From Paenibacillus sp. DCT19 (GTDB lineage: Bacteria; Bacillota; Bacilli; Paenibacillales; Paenibacillaceae): 64,000 nt of DNA. The stretch lies in contig NZ_CP029639.1 in the NCBI RefSeq assembly GCF_003268635.1, positions 2,863,501-2,927,500 on the forward strand, read 5' to 3'. The notes under the pieces were generated by a model that was not told the origin of the DNA, ran no database searches, and was given only the letters and a program-made list of their open reading frames with translations. The translations under genes and the position numbers were made by a program. Positions 1 through 8,507 of the stretch are shown here, piece after piece (the stretch's first letter is position 1; each line of letters starts with the position of its first letter).

Positions 1-240
1 GTGAAATGTTATGTCGATCCTGCATATCGCAGATATGGTATTGGTTCGATGATGTTGCAAGCCTTGGAAAACAGGGTGATTGACATGAGGTACACAACGC
101 TGTACTTACATACACATCACTTTTTACCTGGCGCCGTAGATTTTTGGAAACGTCAAGGGTTTACCATTATTACGGAACAGAACGATGACTGGCAGACTGT
201 ACATATGGATAAGCCAGCAGGCAAGGTCGAATTGACTTAA
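1..240 (+). CDS. GNAT-family N-acetyltransferase, C-terminal part (5' end outside window)
   Basis: The window opens inside this gene, so the visible GTG at position 1 need not be its start. The first residues contain the GNAT acetyl-CoA-binding signature: a basic RRYGIG loop (the R/Q-x-x-G-x-G/A motif) followed by an amphipathic helix (MMLQALENRV). The end has the usual beta5 region 'AVDFWKRQGF', which closes the GNAT fold. Only the last ~79 residues are visible, about half of a typical family member. The acceptor substrate cannot be inferred. Confidence 0.8.
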   Translation: MKCYVDPAYRRYGIGSMMLQALENRVIDMRYTTLYLHTHHFLPGAVDFWKRQGFTIITEQNDDWQTVHMDKPAGKVELT

Positions 241-291
241 TGTTTACGAACTTTCTTTATTACCTAATATCACGAATTGGGGGAGTTATCT

Positions 292-744
292 GTGTATACG
301 AGTCTAATTGAGAAACTGGAGCATACCCAAGTCTTACGTTGGTTTCCGAATCGTCAGGTTCAAGAGAGCTGGATTGTTGAAATTGAACAGGAGCTTGGTT
401 TTCCATTACCACCTTCCTATCGCTGGTGGCTGCTAAATTATGGTGTAGCTCTCCTAAGTGGGACAGGTATTCTTACGATATCTCCTCCCGAACACCGAGA
501 ATACGCCGATACGGATATTTTGTATATGTACCGTCTTGCTGATGAAGATGCGAAGCGGGAAGGGAAGCTGGAGCTTTTTGTCCCGGATGAGGATGAAATA
601 TATTATTTCGATGTTCGAACAGCAGATGCCAATGGGGAATACAAGGTAATTAGGCTTGACTATTTAAATGGAGAACCTGAAGTGTATGCAGATTCTTTTG
701 CTGCATTTTTGGAGAGGTTAATCGACGAACGCACGCCAAGGTAA
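292..744 (+). CDS. SMI1/KNR4 (SUKH-1) family protein
   Basis: A 150-residue acidic protein with the SUKH hallmark near residues 25-45: 'EIEQELGFPLPPSYRWWLLNYG', given here as the key elements E..LG..LP.SYR.WL..YG. A late segment with 'YADSFAAFLERLI' matches the usual C-terminal helix of the domain. The TTG at 277 is part of the ribosome binding site; the GGGGGAG at 279-285 sits six bases before GTG 292, which is therefore preferred. SUKH proteins are often immunity proteins against polymorphic toxins, but also occur as stand-alone genes. No toxin gene is adjacent here. Confidence 0.75.
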   Translation: MYTSLIEKLEHTQVLRWFPNRQVQESWIVEIEQELGFPLPPSYRWWLLNYGVALLSGTGILTISPPEHREYADTDILYMYRLADEDAKREGKLELFVPDEDEIYYFDVRTADANGEYKVIRLDYLNGEPEVYADSFAAFLERLIDERTPR

Positions 745-794
745 CTCATTATCGTATTCACAGACTATAGACTTACACAATGAGGGATAACGAG

Positions 795-1670
795 ATGAAG
801 AGAACGAATCAGAACACAGTGAAACCTAAAATGGTGTTTATTGATATTGATGGTACGTTGGTAGATGATGAAGGGAACATTCCGTTATCAGCACGACAAG
901 CTTGTCAAAAAGCACGCGAGAATGGGCATTTGCTTTATCTTTGTACAGGTCGTTCCAAGGCTGAGGTCTATGATGCGATCTGGGAAGTGGGGTTTGATGG
1001 CCTGATTGGTGCAGGCGGCGGTTATGTGGAATTTGGCGAACAGGTGTTATATCACAAAAAGGTTACAGTCGAAGCTGTACGCCAGATGGTTGATTTTTTC
1101 AACGAACATGACATTGATTTCTTTCTGGAATCGAACTCCGCACTTTATGGCAGCCGGAACCTGCAAGGTCACCTTGAGCGACGCATATATGGCGACATAG
1201 ATAATAATCCATTAGCACGAGCCAAAAAAGAGCAACAGCCTCATCCTTTTATTGCAGGGATCACCTATGGTGAAACAGATCTGTATAAGCAGGACGTCAA
1301 CAAGGTTTGTTTTCTGGAGAGTCCTTCAGTACCGTTTGAACGGATTAAACAGGAGTTTGATGGAAAGTTCGGTGTCATTCAATGCACTGTGCCCATCTTT
1401 GGAGAAGGTAGTGGAGAACTCACGATACTAGGTGTACACAAGGCTGCCGCGATCGCTGATCTGATCGATCATGTAGGGATAAGCCGAGAAGAGACCATTG
1501 CTATCGGTGATGGGATGAATGACGTGGAGATGTTAGAATTCTGTCATGTAGGCATTGCAATGGGCAATGCGAAACCTGGACTAAAAGCGATTGCAGACGA
1601 TGTCACGGGAACTGTCCAAGAGGATGGGTTATACCATAGCTTTGTGAAGTACGGGTTAATTATAGGGTAG
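795..1670 (+). CDS. Cof-type HAD-IIB family phosphatase
   Basis: A cytoplasmic HAD-superfamily hydrolase of 291 residues, the usual length of Cof/YidA-type sugar-phosphate phosphatases. Motif I is FIDIDGTLVDD near the N-terminus (nucleophile and acid/base Asp), motif II the Thr of 'LCTGRS', and motif IV 'GDGMNDVEML' near residue 240. The large C2-type cap lies between motifs II and III, as in subclass IIB. The ATG at 780 has no ribosome binding site; AGGG at 783-786 is eight bases before ATG 795, which is preferred. The substrate is unknown. Confidence 0.85.
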   Translation: MKRTNQNTVKPKMVFIDIDGTLVDDEGNIPLSARQACQKARENGHLLYLCTGRSKAEVYDAIWEVGFDGLIGAGGGYVEFGEQVLYHKKVTVEAVRQMVDFFNEHDIDFFLESNSALYGSRNLQGHLERRIYGDIDNNPLARAKKEQQPHPFIAGITYGETDLYKQDVNKVCFLESPSVPFERIKQEFDGKFGVIQCTVPIFGEGSGELTILGVHKAAAIADLIDHVGISREETIAIGDGMNDVEMLEFCHVGIAMGNAKPGLKAIADDVTGTVQEDGLYHSFVKYGLIIG

Positions 1671-1753
1671 CTCCAGCTTTGTGGGTGTGGAGGAACAAAG
1701 ACCATTGAAGTCTAAGTGCACCCATATATGGTGAAAGGACGGTTGATGAATGA

Positions 1754-2017
1754 ATGTCGGATCTGATGAAAATGGAATTCGAAATTACGGCCTTTGGATT
1801 AGAAGGTCACGAGGGGTATTTCGAGGCTTATCGCCAGAATGAGATTGTTCACACAAAACTGGTATCGAGAGACACCACGTTAGGGGAAGTCGAAGTGGTC
1901 ATTAAGGAACTGATGGCAGAGATCCGTCAGGAATTCATTCAGCCACCAGAATACGTTAATGCCAAAGTCGTTTTGAGGGTGAAAAGCGAGAATGGAGAAT
2001 TGAAGTATTTAGGGTGA
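1754..2017 (+). CDS. Hypothetical small acidic protein (87 aa)
   Basis: I do not recognise this gene. The product has alternating beta strands and one amphipathic helix (LGEVEVVIKELMAEIRQEF), no signal peptide and no membrane segment. The AAGGA at 1735-1739 is 14 bases before the ATG, which is long, so an ATG at 1769 is also possible. It is followed by a convergent 34-codon gene. Confidence 0.5.
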   Translation: MSDLMKMEFEITAFGLEGHEGYFEAYRQNEIVHTKLVSRDTTLGEVEVVIKELMAEIRQEFIQPPEYVNAKVVLRVKSENGELKYLG

Positions 2018-2022
2018 ATTTA

Positions 2023-2127
2023 TTAATTGGACATCATCCGAACAATTGCAACTAATGCGCCAACCATTGCTCCTACAATGATAATACTGACTACCGTGAA
2101 TATGAGCGTGAATTTTTTGCCATTCAT
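2023..2127 (-). CDS. Very small single-pass membrane peptide (34 aa)
   Basis: A short frame with an ideal ribosome binding site: AAGGAGGGATAGAT directly precedes its ATG on the minus strand. The peptide begins MNGKKF, followed by one hydrophobic segment of about 24 residues (LIFTVVSIIIVGAMVGALVA) and a short tail ending RMMSN. The positive N-terminus suggests an N-in orientation by the positive-inside rule. No homologue is recognised; the strength of the ribosome binding site and the clean hydrophobic profile are the main support. Confidence 0.6.
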   Translation of the reverse strand: MNGKKFTLIFTVVSIIIVGAMVGALVAIVRMMSN

Positions 2128-2170
2128 ATCTATCCCTCCTTGTTGTGAGTGTAACATATTTTGTAATTAG

Positions 2171-2197
2171 ATAGAGAGCAGAAGCGCTGCTCTCTAT
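2171..2197 (-). terminator. Perfect 11 bp hairpin downstream of the secreted-protein gene
   Basis: ATAGAGAGCAG and CTGCTCTCTAT pair perfectly around a five-base loop. It lies 16 bases past the stop of the minus-strand gene ending at 2213. There is no good U-tract on that strand (CTAATTACAAAAT follows), so termination is inferred from place and strength only. Confidence 0.5.
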
Positions 2198-2212
2198 TTA
2201 TTGTGTTTTTCA

Positions 2213-3313
2213 TTAATATCTTGACCAAGAATGTACCTTTCCGTTGTGGAAATTGACGTATGTGTTTCCGTATACCCATACTTCAATGGAACCTAATGCG
2301 CTGGTGTATTCACTCGTGCGTGACGGGCCACCCCATGACAACAACACCTGATTAAATGTCATACCAATCTGTATCTGCTGTTTAGTAATGGCTTTCCATA
2401 TAGATGATGACCATTTGGGGTAGTCTTCTCTAGGGTCTGTGTAATAAAACTGACCATCCAAAAAATCGTTTGGATCGTTTGTTAAGGGTAATTGGAATGA
2501 AACTGACTTCCCACTTGCACGTGTAGCTTTTACAATGACTTTATGGCTCTTGATTTCAACAGAACGAATCTTTATCTTTTCTAAATGATACAAGGGGTTG
2601 GATGAAGGTAATGCATTTTTGTCAGCCCATCTTTCGGCTCCTTGATATAACCAAATAAATCTTTCGTATTGATAATAATAACAGTAATTTGGAGCTTCAC
2701 TACCAAATATGGATTCCTGAATCGTTTTGCCATTAACGAATTGAATGGTTACATCGGTTATGATACTAGAACGTGACATCGCAACGATCCACCCCACCTG
2801 ATCCGCCTTGTAGGAATATATTTTCTCTCCGAAGTCGCTACGCTGTTCTTTCGGTACATTAGATAAGTCTTTCATAATCTTTTCGGTTTTTGCTGATCCC
2901 TTTTCGTCACCCCATAAGAAAGCTACCATTAGGTTCTCTTCATTTTTGACAGAATATCCAGATGCAGCCCTAAATTTTTCTAATGATATGTATGTTGTTC
3001 CTTTGTACAAAATCGTATCTTTTTTATCAATATGCTGCTCTTTAAGTTTTGTTTTTACTTGAAAACCGTTACCTGAAGCGACTATTGAACCGATCTGTTT
3101 AAACATTTTAATCGGGATATATACCGTGCCACCGTCGGCTAAATAGGCTTGATCCTTATGGCTGGCAAGATTTCCATCAATAAATGTAGTGTAACGTACA
3201 TCTTTGTAGGATTGTTCGAGCGCGTTCTTGGCTGCAAACGAGTGATGGGGTAGAAGGATCAATACTAAACTTAACACAATGAAGGCCAGTAACCCTTTAC
3301 GTTGAATCGTCAT
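2213..3313 (-). CDS. Secreted protein with copper amine oxidase-like N-terminal domain and BamE-like C-terminal repeat
   Basis: The 366-residue product starts with a classical signal peptide (MTIQRKGLLAFIVLSLVL... SFAAK, cleavage near residue 27). Residues ~40-130 resemble the 'copper amine oxidase N-terminal' stalk repeat that is common in Paenibacillus surface proteins: DGGTVYIPIKMF and GTTYISLEKFRAASGY fit its paired strand-helix units. The last ~50 residues (IGMTFNQVLLSWGGPSRT..., IEVWVYG, VNFHNGKV) resemble the SmpA/OmlA/BamE-like fold that recurs in Gram-positive secreted proteins. No catalytic residues are recognised; a cell-envelope role is likely. Confidence 0.7.
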   Translation of the reverse strand: MTIQRKGLLAFIVLSLVLILLPHHSFAAKNALEQSYKDVRYTTFIDGNLASHKDQAYLADGGTVYIPIKMFKQIGSIVASGNGFQVKTKLKEQHIDKKDTILYKGTTYISLEKFRAASGYSVKNEENLMVAFLWGDEKGSAKTEKIMKDLSNVPKEQRSDFGEKIYSYKADQVGWIVAMSRSSIITDVTIQFVNGKTIQESIFGSEAPNYCYYYQYERFIWLYQGAERWADKNALPSSNPLYHLEKIKIRSVEIKSHKVIVKATRASGKSVSFQLPLTNDPNDFLDGQFYYTDPREDYPKWSSSIWKAITKQQIQIGMTFNQVLLSWGGPSRTSEYTSALGSIEVWVYGNTYVNFHNGKVHSWSRY

Positions 3314-3486
3314 AATATTCTCCTTTATTTTATTGTATTTTAAACTATAGCACGAAGAACGGATCTAGGAACAGCTAAAACATAATAAAGAACAACATAA
3401 CAAGTTCATTTCTTCATCATTTCGACATCTCTGTCCGATATATATGATGTGCGTTCAAAAGCATAAAACCGAAAGGAGTGTGGAAT

Positions 3487-3666
3487 TTGGATATTGCAGC
3501 ATTGTCTATAGTTATGAGTCAAGCATCGGTTAAACAGTCTGCGGGCTTGCAAGTGATGTCGATGTCAAAAGATATGGCACAACAGCAAGGTCAGCAAATG
3601 GCTGAAATGTTGAAATCAGCAGCTCCACATCCCAATCTGGGAGGAACATTGGATATCTCTGTATAA
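3487..3666 (+). CDS. yjfB: YjfB family putative motility protein
   Basis: A 59-residue protein beginning MDIAALSIVMSQASVKQ, which is the signature start of the YjfB family (Pfam 'putative motility protein'). The family is short, alpha-helical and Met/Gln/Ala rich, as here. The GTG at 3478 lies inside the ribosome binding site (GAAAGGAG, 3471-3478); TTG 3487 is correctly spaced and gives the family N-terminus. A CCGATAT at 3435-3441 resembles a sigma-D -10 element, in keeping with the B. subtilis homologue. Confidence 0.8.
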   Translation: MDIAALSIVMSQASVKQSAGLQVMSMSKDMAQQQGQQMAEMLKSAAPHPNLGGTLDISV

Positions 3667-3716
3667 ACGTTGCTCCAATGTATGATGTATTCAATTGGTT
3701 CAACCTGCAGCAAGCA

Positions 3717-3770
3717 AGCCCGAACAGCTCCAGTTCGTAAGAATTGAGGCCGTTTGGGCTGTTCTTATTA
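3717..3770. terminator. Imperfect hairpin between convergent genes
   Basis: AGCCCGAAC at the left pairs, with G-U wobbles, with GTTTGGGCT ending at 3760. It sits between the yjfB gene and the convergent gene ending at 3814 and could serve both. The U-tract is interrupted (GTTCTTATTATT). Confidence 0.4.
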
Positions 3771-3813
3771 TTAGGGTTGAGTTTAACGTAAATGTGCATA
3801 GGAGAATCCAAAT

Positions 3814-4446
3814 CTAAGCAGTCTGTACAAAGAAAATTCCTGCTAGTGGTGCTTCGGGTGCCTCTTTATCGTTACGCAAAAATAAGTATCCATTCGCATC
3901 GGTAAGTCCTAATATATCTTGATACGGTGCGGGAAAATCTCCTGAATAGATCTGACATACGATACCGTATTGGTCTAATAGATGTGTAATCCCGTGTATA
4001 CCATTAGGTGGACTTGAAGTGAGAAAGGAAAATGCAGGGAATTCTTGCTCGTCTAATTCAACTTCCGAGAACGCTACTCCGCACGACGGTATACACGCAC
4101 CAGGGCTATGGGACATATATGGCGAGGTAGTTACTGAGACAAATGTACACCCACCCACTATGTTCTCATTCCACTCCAGCTCATCGCCGGTATATGTTAC
4201 TTGATCTAGAAAATAATCTGTTGCCGAATAGGTGGAGAATACCGAGATGAGCGTATCTGCTGGCAAAGTGGCAGTATGAATATGCTTGGCAAGTTGATTA
4301 CAATCGATTGAAAAGAGATGAATTAAAGGATCACCCTCTGGATTAAGGGGCCACTCTTGTACATATGCTTTGTCACCGCCGATCCATATCCCTGATTCTT
4401 TATTGGCATGATTGGGTTCAAATGTCATTTTCGTAACTTGGTTCAT
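3814..4446 (-). CDS. DUF1963 (YwqG)-like protein
   Basis: A 210-residue soluble protein. The segment IWIGGDKAYVQEWPLN followed by 'GDPLIHLFSIDCNQL' recalls the YwqG/DUF1963 pattern GG.P....WP...G.PL....QI. The end (GYLFLRND...PLAGIFFVQ) fits the closing strands of that fold. The frame is open for another 79 codons upstream, but a minus-strand AGGAG six bases before the ATG at 4446 sets the start after the stop of the preceding gene. Proteins of this group are sometimes immunity-like; the function is unknown. It probably forms a transcription unit with the gene at 4521-5405. Confidence 0.5.
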   Translation of the reverse strand: MNQVTKMTFEPNHANKESGIWIGGDKAYVQEWPLNPEGDPLIHLFSIDCNQLAKHIHTATLPADTLISVFSTYSATDYFLDQVTYTGDELEWNENIVGGCTFVSVTTSPYMSHSPGACIPSCGVAFSEVELDEQEFPAFSFLTSSPPNGIHGITHLLDQYGIVCQIYSGDFPAPYQDILGLTDANGYLFLRNDKEAPEAPLAGIFFVQTA

Positions 4447-4520
4447 CATAAGCTCCTTAGTTGTTAATGCTATGGCTTCGAGTGTCTTACTTTCAGTGTT
4501 GAGTGAGAAAATGAAGAGAT

Positions 4521-5405
4521 TTAAGACTGATCTTGAATAACATATCCGAAAATCTGCTTCGCATGGTTCCAATCGACACCGTAATTCCCTCTCCAGCCAG
4601 CCCATGGCATTTCCATATCTGAACGGCCGTTGGTATTGTTTAATTGTAACCCCGCTAGGTGAAGATCCTCGACATTTGTCCAATGGTTTGGGCTGAGGCT
4701 CAGCACCTGATTGGGTAGAATCCCTACCATAGCGAGAGATTGCAGTATGCCACGACGGATACCAGGCGTACCTTTGATTAACTTATTCGAGGTGAGACGC
4801 TTCTCATATTTTCCCGGAGATTCATCATCGGTGGCCTCATCTAGGCTGACAAGCAGTTGGTTGAAAATGTTGATATCGTCTGCTGTAGGTGTAATCGGTG
4901 TAGTCTCCAGCAGGTGTATGAATTCATACAGATCCACATAAGCACCGCGGCTAGTGCCTCCATAATAATTCCCCAAGTGGATCGCATAACGAATCCAGGA
5001 GATGTTCTCCCAGCCTTGGTCGTTGTGGCTAAACCCGCAGATTTTGCACATGAGAAACTTATCGGCTTCTTCGTAAGTATGGGGAATGGTATGAATCATC
5101 ATATGATAGCTTGCAAGTGTCGATATGCCCCTCGGATAACTGCCGCCTACTCCTGCAATAAAAGCATCGGTAATTGTACGCCAGGAGAGGCTCTCATTTT
5201 GTTGTAGAGCAATCAGCTTGTCTATAATTTCATCATGTTCGATCTGTACGATGTCATTCACATTCCAATTGTGAACTTGCAAGAGTTCTTGTTCTGCAGC
5301 AGTCAGTGTATCAACCTGGTACAATGTAACTTGACGTTCACGGTCGTATACTCCATTCGAGTAATGATATAATTTCTTCAGAGTCCTAAGTAACTTCTTG
5401 TCCAT
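4521..5405 (-). CDS. Unrecognised 294-aa protein with a CxxC motif
   Basis: I do not recognise a family. It is a soluble, mixed alpha/beta protein with one CKICGF motif near residue 125 that could bind zinc or form a disulfide, and a Trp/Gly-rich C-terminus (MPWAGWRGNYGVDWNHAK). The ATG at 5405 follows a GAGAGGAG sequence at good spacing; an in-frame GTG five codons earlier overlaps that site and is rejected. The DUF1963-like gene follows 74 bases downstream. Confidence 0.6.
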   Translation of the reverse strand: MDKKLLRTLKKLYHYSNGVYDRERQVTLYQVDTLTAAEQELLQVHNWNVNDIVQIEHDEIIDKLIALQQNESLSWRTITDAFIAGVGGSYPRGISTLASYHMMIHTIPHTYEEADKFLMCKICGFSHNDQGWENISWIRYAIHLGNYYGGTSRGAYVDLYEFIHLLETTPITPTADDINIFNQLLVSLDEATDDESPGKYEKRLTSNKLIKGTPGIRRGILQSLAMVGILPNQVLSLSPNHWTNVEDLHLAGLQLNNTNGRSDMEMPWAGWRGNYGVDWNHAKQIFGYVIQDQS

Positions 5406-5567
5406 AAAATCTCCTCTCACTGAACATTAGGTTAGCGTTCTTATACATAAGGATGGATTGTATTGTTTCTCTAAATTATATAAGGATAAGACAGGAATGG
5501 AAATCAGTACAAGGTACTAAATGGAGTTGTTTATAAAGTTCGTTTTGATTGCAAAGGATGGTGGAAC

Positions 5568-6260
5568 ATGAGAATTAACAAATACATCAGTGAGACGGGT
5601 TACTGTTCACGCAGAGAAACCGATCGCTTGATTGCAGCTGGACGAATTACGATCAATGGAGAAGTCTGTGAAAAGGGTGCTGACGTTGAGCCAAGTGATA
5701 TCGTGCTCATCGATGGACAAGAAATTCCTAGAGAAGAGCGTGAACGTGTATACATAGCACTGAATAAGCCTATTGGCATTGTCTGTACGGCTGCCGAGAG
5801 TGTTACGGGCAATATCATCGAATACGTCAATTATCCCTCACGAATTTTTGCTGTGGGTAGACTCGACAAAGCCTCAGAGGGCTTGATTTTATTAACCAAT
5901 GATGGAGACATCGTTAACAAAATGATGCGCTCTGAGCATAATCACGAGAAGGAGTATACCGTAACTGTTGATAAGCCTCTAACCGCAGAGTTTATCCATG
6001 CCATGTCGGTGGGTGTGGAGATCTTAAATGTCGTTACGAAGCCTTGCGAGGTGTATCGCCAGGATGAATTTGTTTTTCGCATCATATTGACACAGGGGCT
6101 TAATTTGCAGATCCGCCGCATGTGCAAAGCACTGGGATACAGGGTGCTGAAGCTGGAGCGAGTACGTATTATGAATATTACGCTGGATCATCTGGAACGA
6201 GGCAAATGGAGACATTTAGAGCCAGCAGAACTGGACAAGCTATTTTCCCTGTTACAATGA
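5568..6260 (+). CDS. rluF: 23S rRNA pseudouridine synthase RluF-type (RsuA family)
   Basis: The enzyme isomerises a uridine in large-subunit rRNA. An N-terminal S4 RNA-binding domain (MRINKYISETGYCSRRETDRLI) is followed by the catalytic domain with the motif GRLDKASEGLILLTNDGD near residue 100, whose Asp is the family nucleophile. The sequence LQIRRMCKALGY and the close overall resemblance to E. coli RluF over all 230 residues favour RluF over RsuA/RluB. The last nine bases overlap the convergent EamA gene. Confidence 0.88.
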   Translation: MRINKYISETGYCSRRETDRLIAAGRITINGEVCEKGADVEPSDIVLIDGQEIPREERERVYIALNKPIGIVCTAAESVTGNIIEYVNYPSRIFAVGRLDKASEGLILLTNDGDIVNKMMRSEHNHEKEYTVTVDKPLTAEFIHAMSVGVEILNVVTKPCEVYRQDEFVFRIILTQGLNLQIRRMCKALGYRVLKLERVRIMNITLDHLERGKWRHLEPAELDKLFSLLQ

Positions 6261-7196
6261 TCGACTAGTGGATTGCACAGCTACATGACTTGAACTGTCC
6301 ACATGACCGGTACTTCTTTTTTCAGATAGATAAGATCCAACCAAGGTTAGCACAACCCCCAGCACGGTTACCCAAGTCAGCGCTTCATCTAGAATGAGTG
6401 CAGATGCAACGACTGTGATTACAGGAACAAGATAAATATAAATGCTCGTTTTCACGGCACCAAGTACCCGTACAGCTCGGTTCCAAGTGACAAAGCAGAG
6501 TGCAGAGGCTCCTATACCTAGAAACAGGAGATTGGCAAGATTGTTCATGTCGGCGAACCGCATCAGATTGAGATCAAAATCAAACATAAACAAGGTTGGC
6601 AGCATGAATACCAAGCCATAGAAGAAGACTTTGCGTGTTGCACCGATCATATGATAGGGTAAAGCGCCGATTTTGCGCATGATAACGGAATAGACTGCCC
6701 AGACCATAGGGGCGAGAAAGGCGAGAACATCTCCAATCGGATTCAGCTTCAGCACAAAACTGCCATTCAGGCTAATGAGTATGATGCCAGATAGTGCAAT
6801 TGCGAACCCTAGCACAAAGGAGCGATTTAGACGCTCTCCATGAAGGAAAAAGTGTGCAAGCACAGCTGTGAAAAATGGAGCAATGCTGACAATGATCCCT
6901 ACATTTGATGCAAGTGTGTATGTTAAGGCAATATTTTCGATGAGAAAATAAAGCGTTACCCCGCACAAACCTGCGGCTGCAAATAACATTTCTTCTGTTA
7001 ATGAGACCAAGGGTATACGTTTGGAATACAGCAGCAACAAAACAACATATCCGATGACGAAACGAAAGAACAATATCTCCACAGGAGTGAAATCGATCAG
7101 CAGGAGTTTGGTAGAGACAAATGTTGTTCCCCAGATGAGTATTGTAAATAGAGCAAGTAGATGCCCAGTTGAGAGCTGACGTTCATGTGTCATCAT
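6252..7196 (-). CDS. EamA/DMT-family membrane transporter
   Basis: A 314-residue integral membrane protein with about ten hydrophobic segments arranged as two EamA repeats. Typical features are 'LFTILIWGTTFVSTKLLL' at the N-terminus and 'LFLGIGASALCFVTWNRAVR' in the second half. The start overlaps the stop of the AraC gene (7183) by up to 14 bases, so the two are translationally coupled and the regulator probably controls the exporter. Start codons at 7196 and 7193 cannot be separated. The substrate is unknown. Confidence 0.85.
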   Translation of the reverse strand: MMTHERQLSTGHLLALFTILIWGTTFVSTKLLLIDFTPVEILFFRFVIGYVVLLLLYSKRIPLVSLTEEMLFAAAGLCGVTLYFLIENIALTYTLASNVGIIVSIAPFFTAVLAHFFLHGERLNRSFVLGFAIALSGIILISLNGSFVLKLNPIGDVLAFLAPMVWAVYSVIMRKIGALPYHMIGATRKVFFYGLVFMLPTLFMFDFDLNLMRFADMNNLANLLFLGIGASALCFVTWNRAVRVLGAVKTSIYIYLVPVITVVASALILDEALTWVTVLGVVLTLVGSYLSEKRSTGHVDSSSHVAVQSTSRSL

Positions 7197-8040
7197 ATGC
7201 TATCTTTCGTAGCGCTGGCGTTAGCTTCATGATTGAAAATGCGTCTATACTGCCGGGGGTGAGCCCAATCAGTTTTTTGAAAAAATTCGTAAAGTGACTC
7301 TGGTCACTGAAGCCTGTCCGCGTAGCAACTTCAATGGGCAGTGCGCCTTGTTCAAGCAGCTTCTTGGCATGACTGATGCGAATTGTTTCCAGGTAGCGAT
7401 AGGGTGATATTCCTTTTTGGGTCGTGAATAAACGTAGCAGGTGGTATTTGCTCAGACCCGTCATCTCGACAAACTGATCCAGCATAATCGGCTCCATATA
7501 ATGGGCTTCCATGTACTCGCAGATACGTCTGATCTCGGTTGTGAGATCCTGTGACCCTAAGGGAGGCAGGGCATCTGCATAATCTCTTATCAATTGATCC
7601 AATAGCATTAACAATGCTTCTTCCTTATGAAAATCTGATTGACCTTCCAGGATCATCAAATGTAATTCATGTAACGACGTGCAGAGTTCACTCTGATACA
7701 GCACAGGTTCTGTAAACCGGGGAAGGTAGTCTTGTCCGGTAATTTCCTGCACATATTTTCTCATCACGTCAGGTTGGATATTGATGCATCGATAGTCTAG
7801 TGTTCTACCGTCTACCCCTTCACAGGCATGAGGATCCTGCGGATTGAAAATAATGACATCACCACTGTTCAGCATATATTCCTTGTTATTGCAGGCGAGA
7901 TAGCGTTTGCCTTGCTCAATAAAACCAATGACGTAATAGTCATGAAAGTGATTCGGGAATTTCTGCATAATACCTTCGAACTGATAGGCTTCCAATTGTA
8001 GATCTGTATCATAAACGACGGTTCGGACTTCACGCGTCAT
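7183..8040 (-). CDS. AraC-family transcriptional regulator with cupin sensor domain
   Basis: The 285-residue protein has an N-terminal AraC-binding cupin (HFHDYYVIGFIEQG..., 'SGDVIIFNPQDPHAC') and a C-terminal double helix-turn-helix (FVEMTGLSKYHLLRLF; 'EVATRTGFSDQSHFTNFFKK...G.TP'). The upstream GTG at 8049 is adjacent to the AGAAGG site; ATG 8040 has the right spacing. Its overlap with the EamA gene suggests local control of an efflux function by a small ligand. Confidence 0.88.
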   Translation of the reverse strand: MTREVRTVVYDTDLQLEAYQFEGIMQKFPNHFHDYYVIGFIEQGKRYLACNNKEYMLNSGDVIIFNPQDPHACEGVDGRTLDYRCINIQPDVMRKYVQEITGQDYLPRFTEPVLYQSELCTSLHELHLMILEGQSDFHKEEALLMLLDQLIRDYADALPPLGSQDLTTEIRRICEYMEAHYMEPIMLDQFVEMTGLSKYHLLRLFTTQKGISPYRYLETIRISHAKKLLEQGALPIEVATRTGFSDQSHFTNFFKKLIGLTPGSIDAFSIMKLTPALRKIAYDDT

Positions 8041-8201
8041 ATGGTGCACCTTCTTTCTAGTAAGTTATAGATAGTATAAATTGAGAAGAAGGAATTTTCT
8101 TGAATGATATTGCTGTTTGAATTACAATTTGAGCATCTTAGATTGTAATCGATTAACATCTAACATGCTATGCTTCAAGGCAAACAAAGGAGGAAAATAA
8201 C

Positions 8202-8507
8202 GTGTTTGAACATTTAGTTATTTTTAATTTTAACGATCAGACTACATTACCTAAGCAACAGGAGTTTGTAGATCAATTATTAGCGCTAAAAGAGCAGATT
8301 CCAGGCATTGTTGAACTGACAGCAGGGATTAACCAGACGGAAGAGACAGACCGAATTCAAGGCTATACAATTGGTTTAAGAGTAACATTTGAAGATCAGC
8401 AGGCATTGCGCGCCTACGGTCCACATCCTGCTCATCAAGCATTTGTAGCATCCTTGAATGGATGGATTGAGAACGTCATCGTATCAGACTACCCGCTGTC
8501 CAATTAA
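8202..8507 (+). CDS. Dabb (stress-responsive A/B barrel) domain protein
   Basis: A 101-residue single-domain protein that begins with the Dabb signature MFEHLVIFNF and ends with 'HPAHQAFVASLNGWIENVIVSDY', the H.AH..F......W.....V.D pattern of the family. Such proteins form dimeric ferredoxin-like barrels; bacterial members are mostly of unknown function. The GTG start is preceded by AAAGGAGG. Confidence 0.88.
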   Translation: MFEHLVIFNFNDQTTLPKQQEFVDQLLALKEQIPGIVELTAGINQTEETDRIQGYTIGLRVTFEDQQALRAYGPHPAHQAFVASLNGWIENVIVSDYPLSN

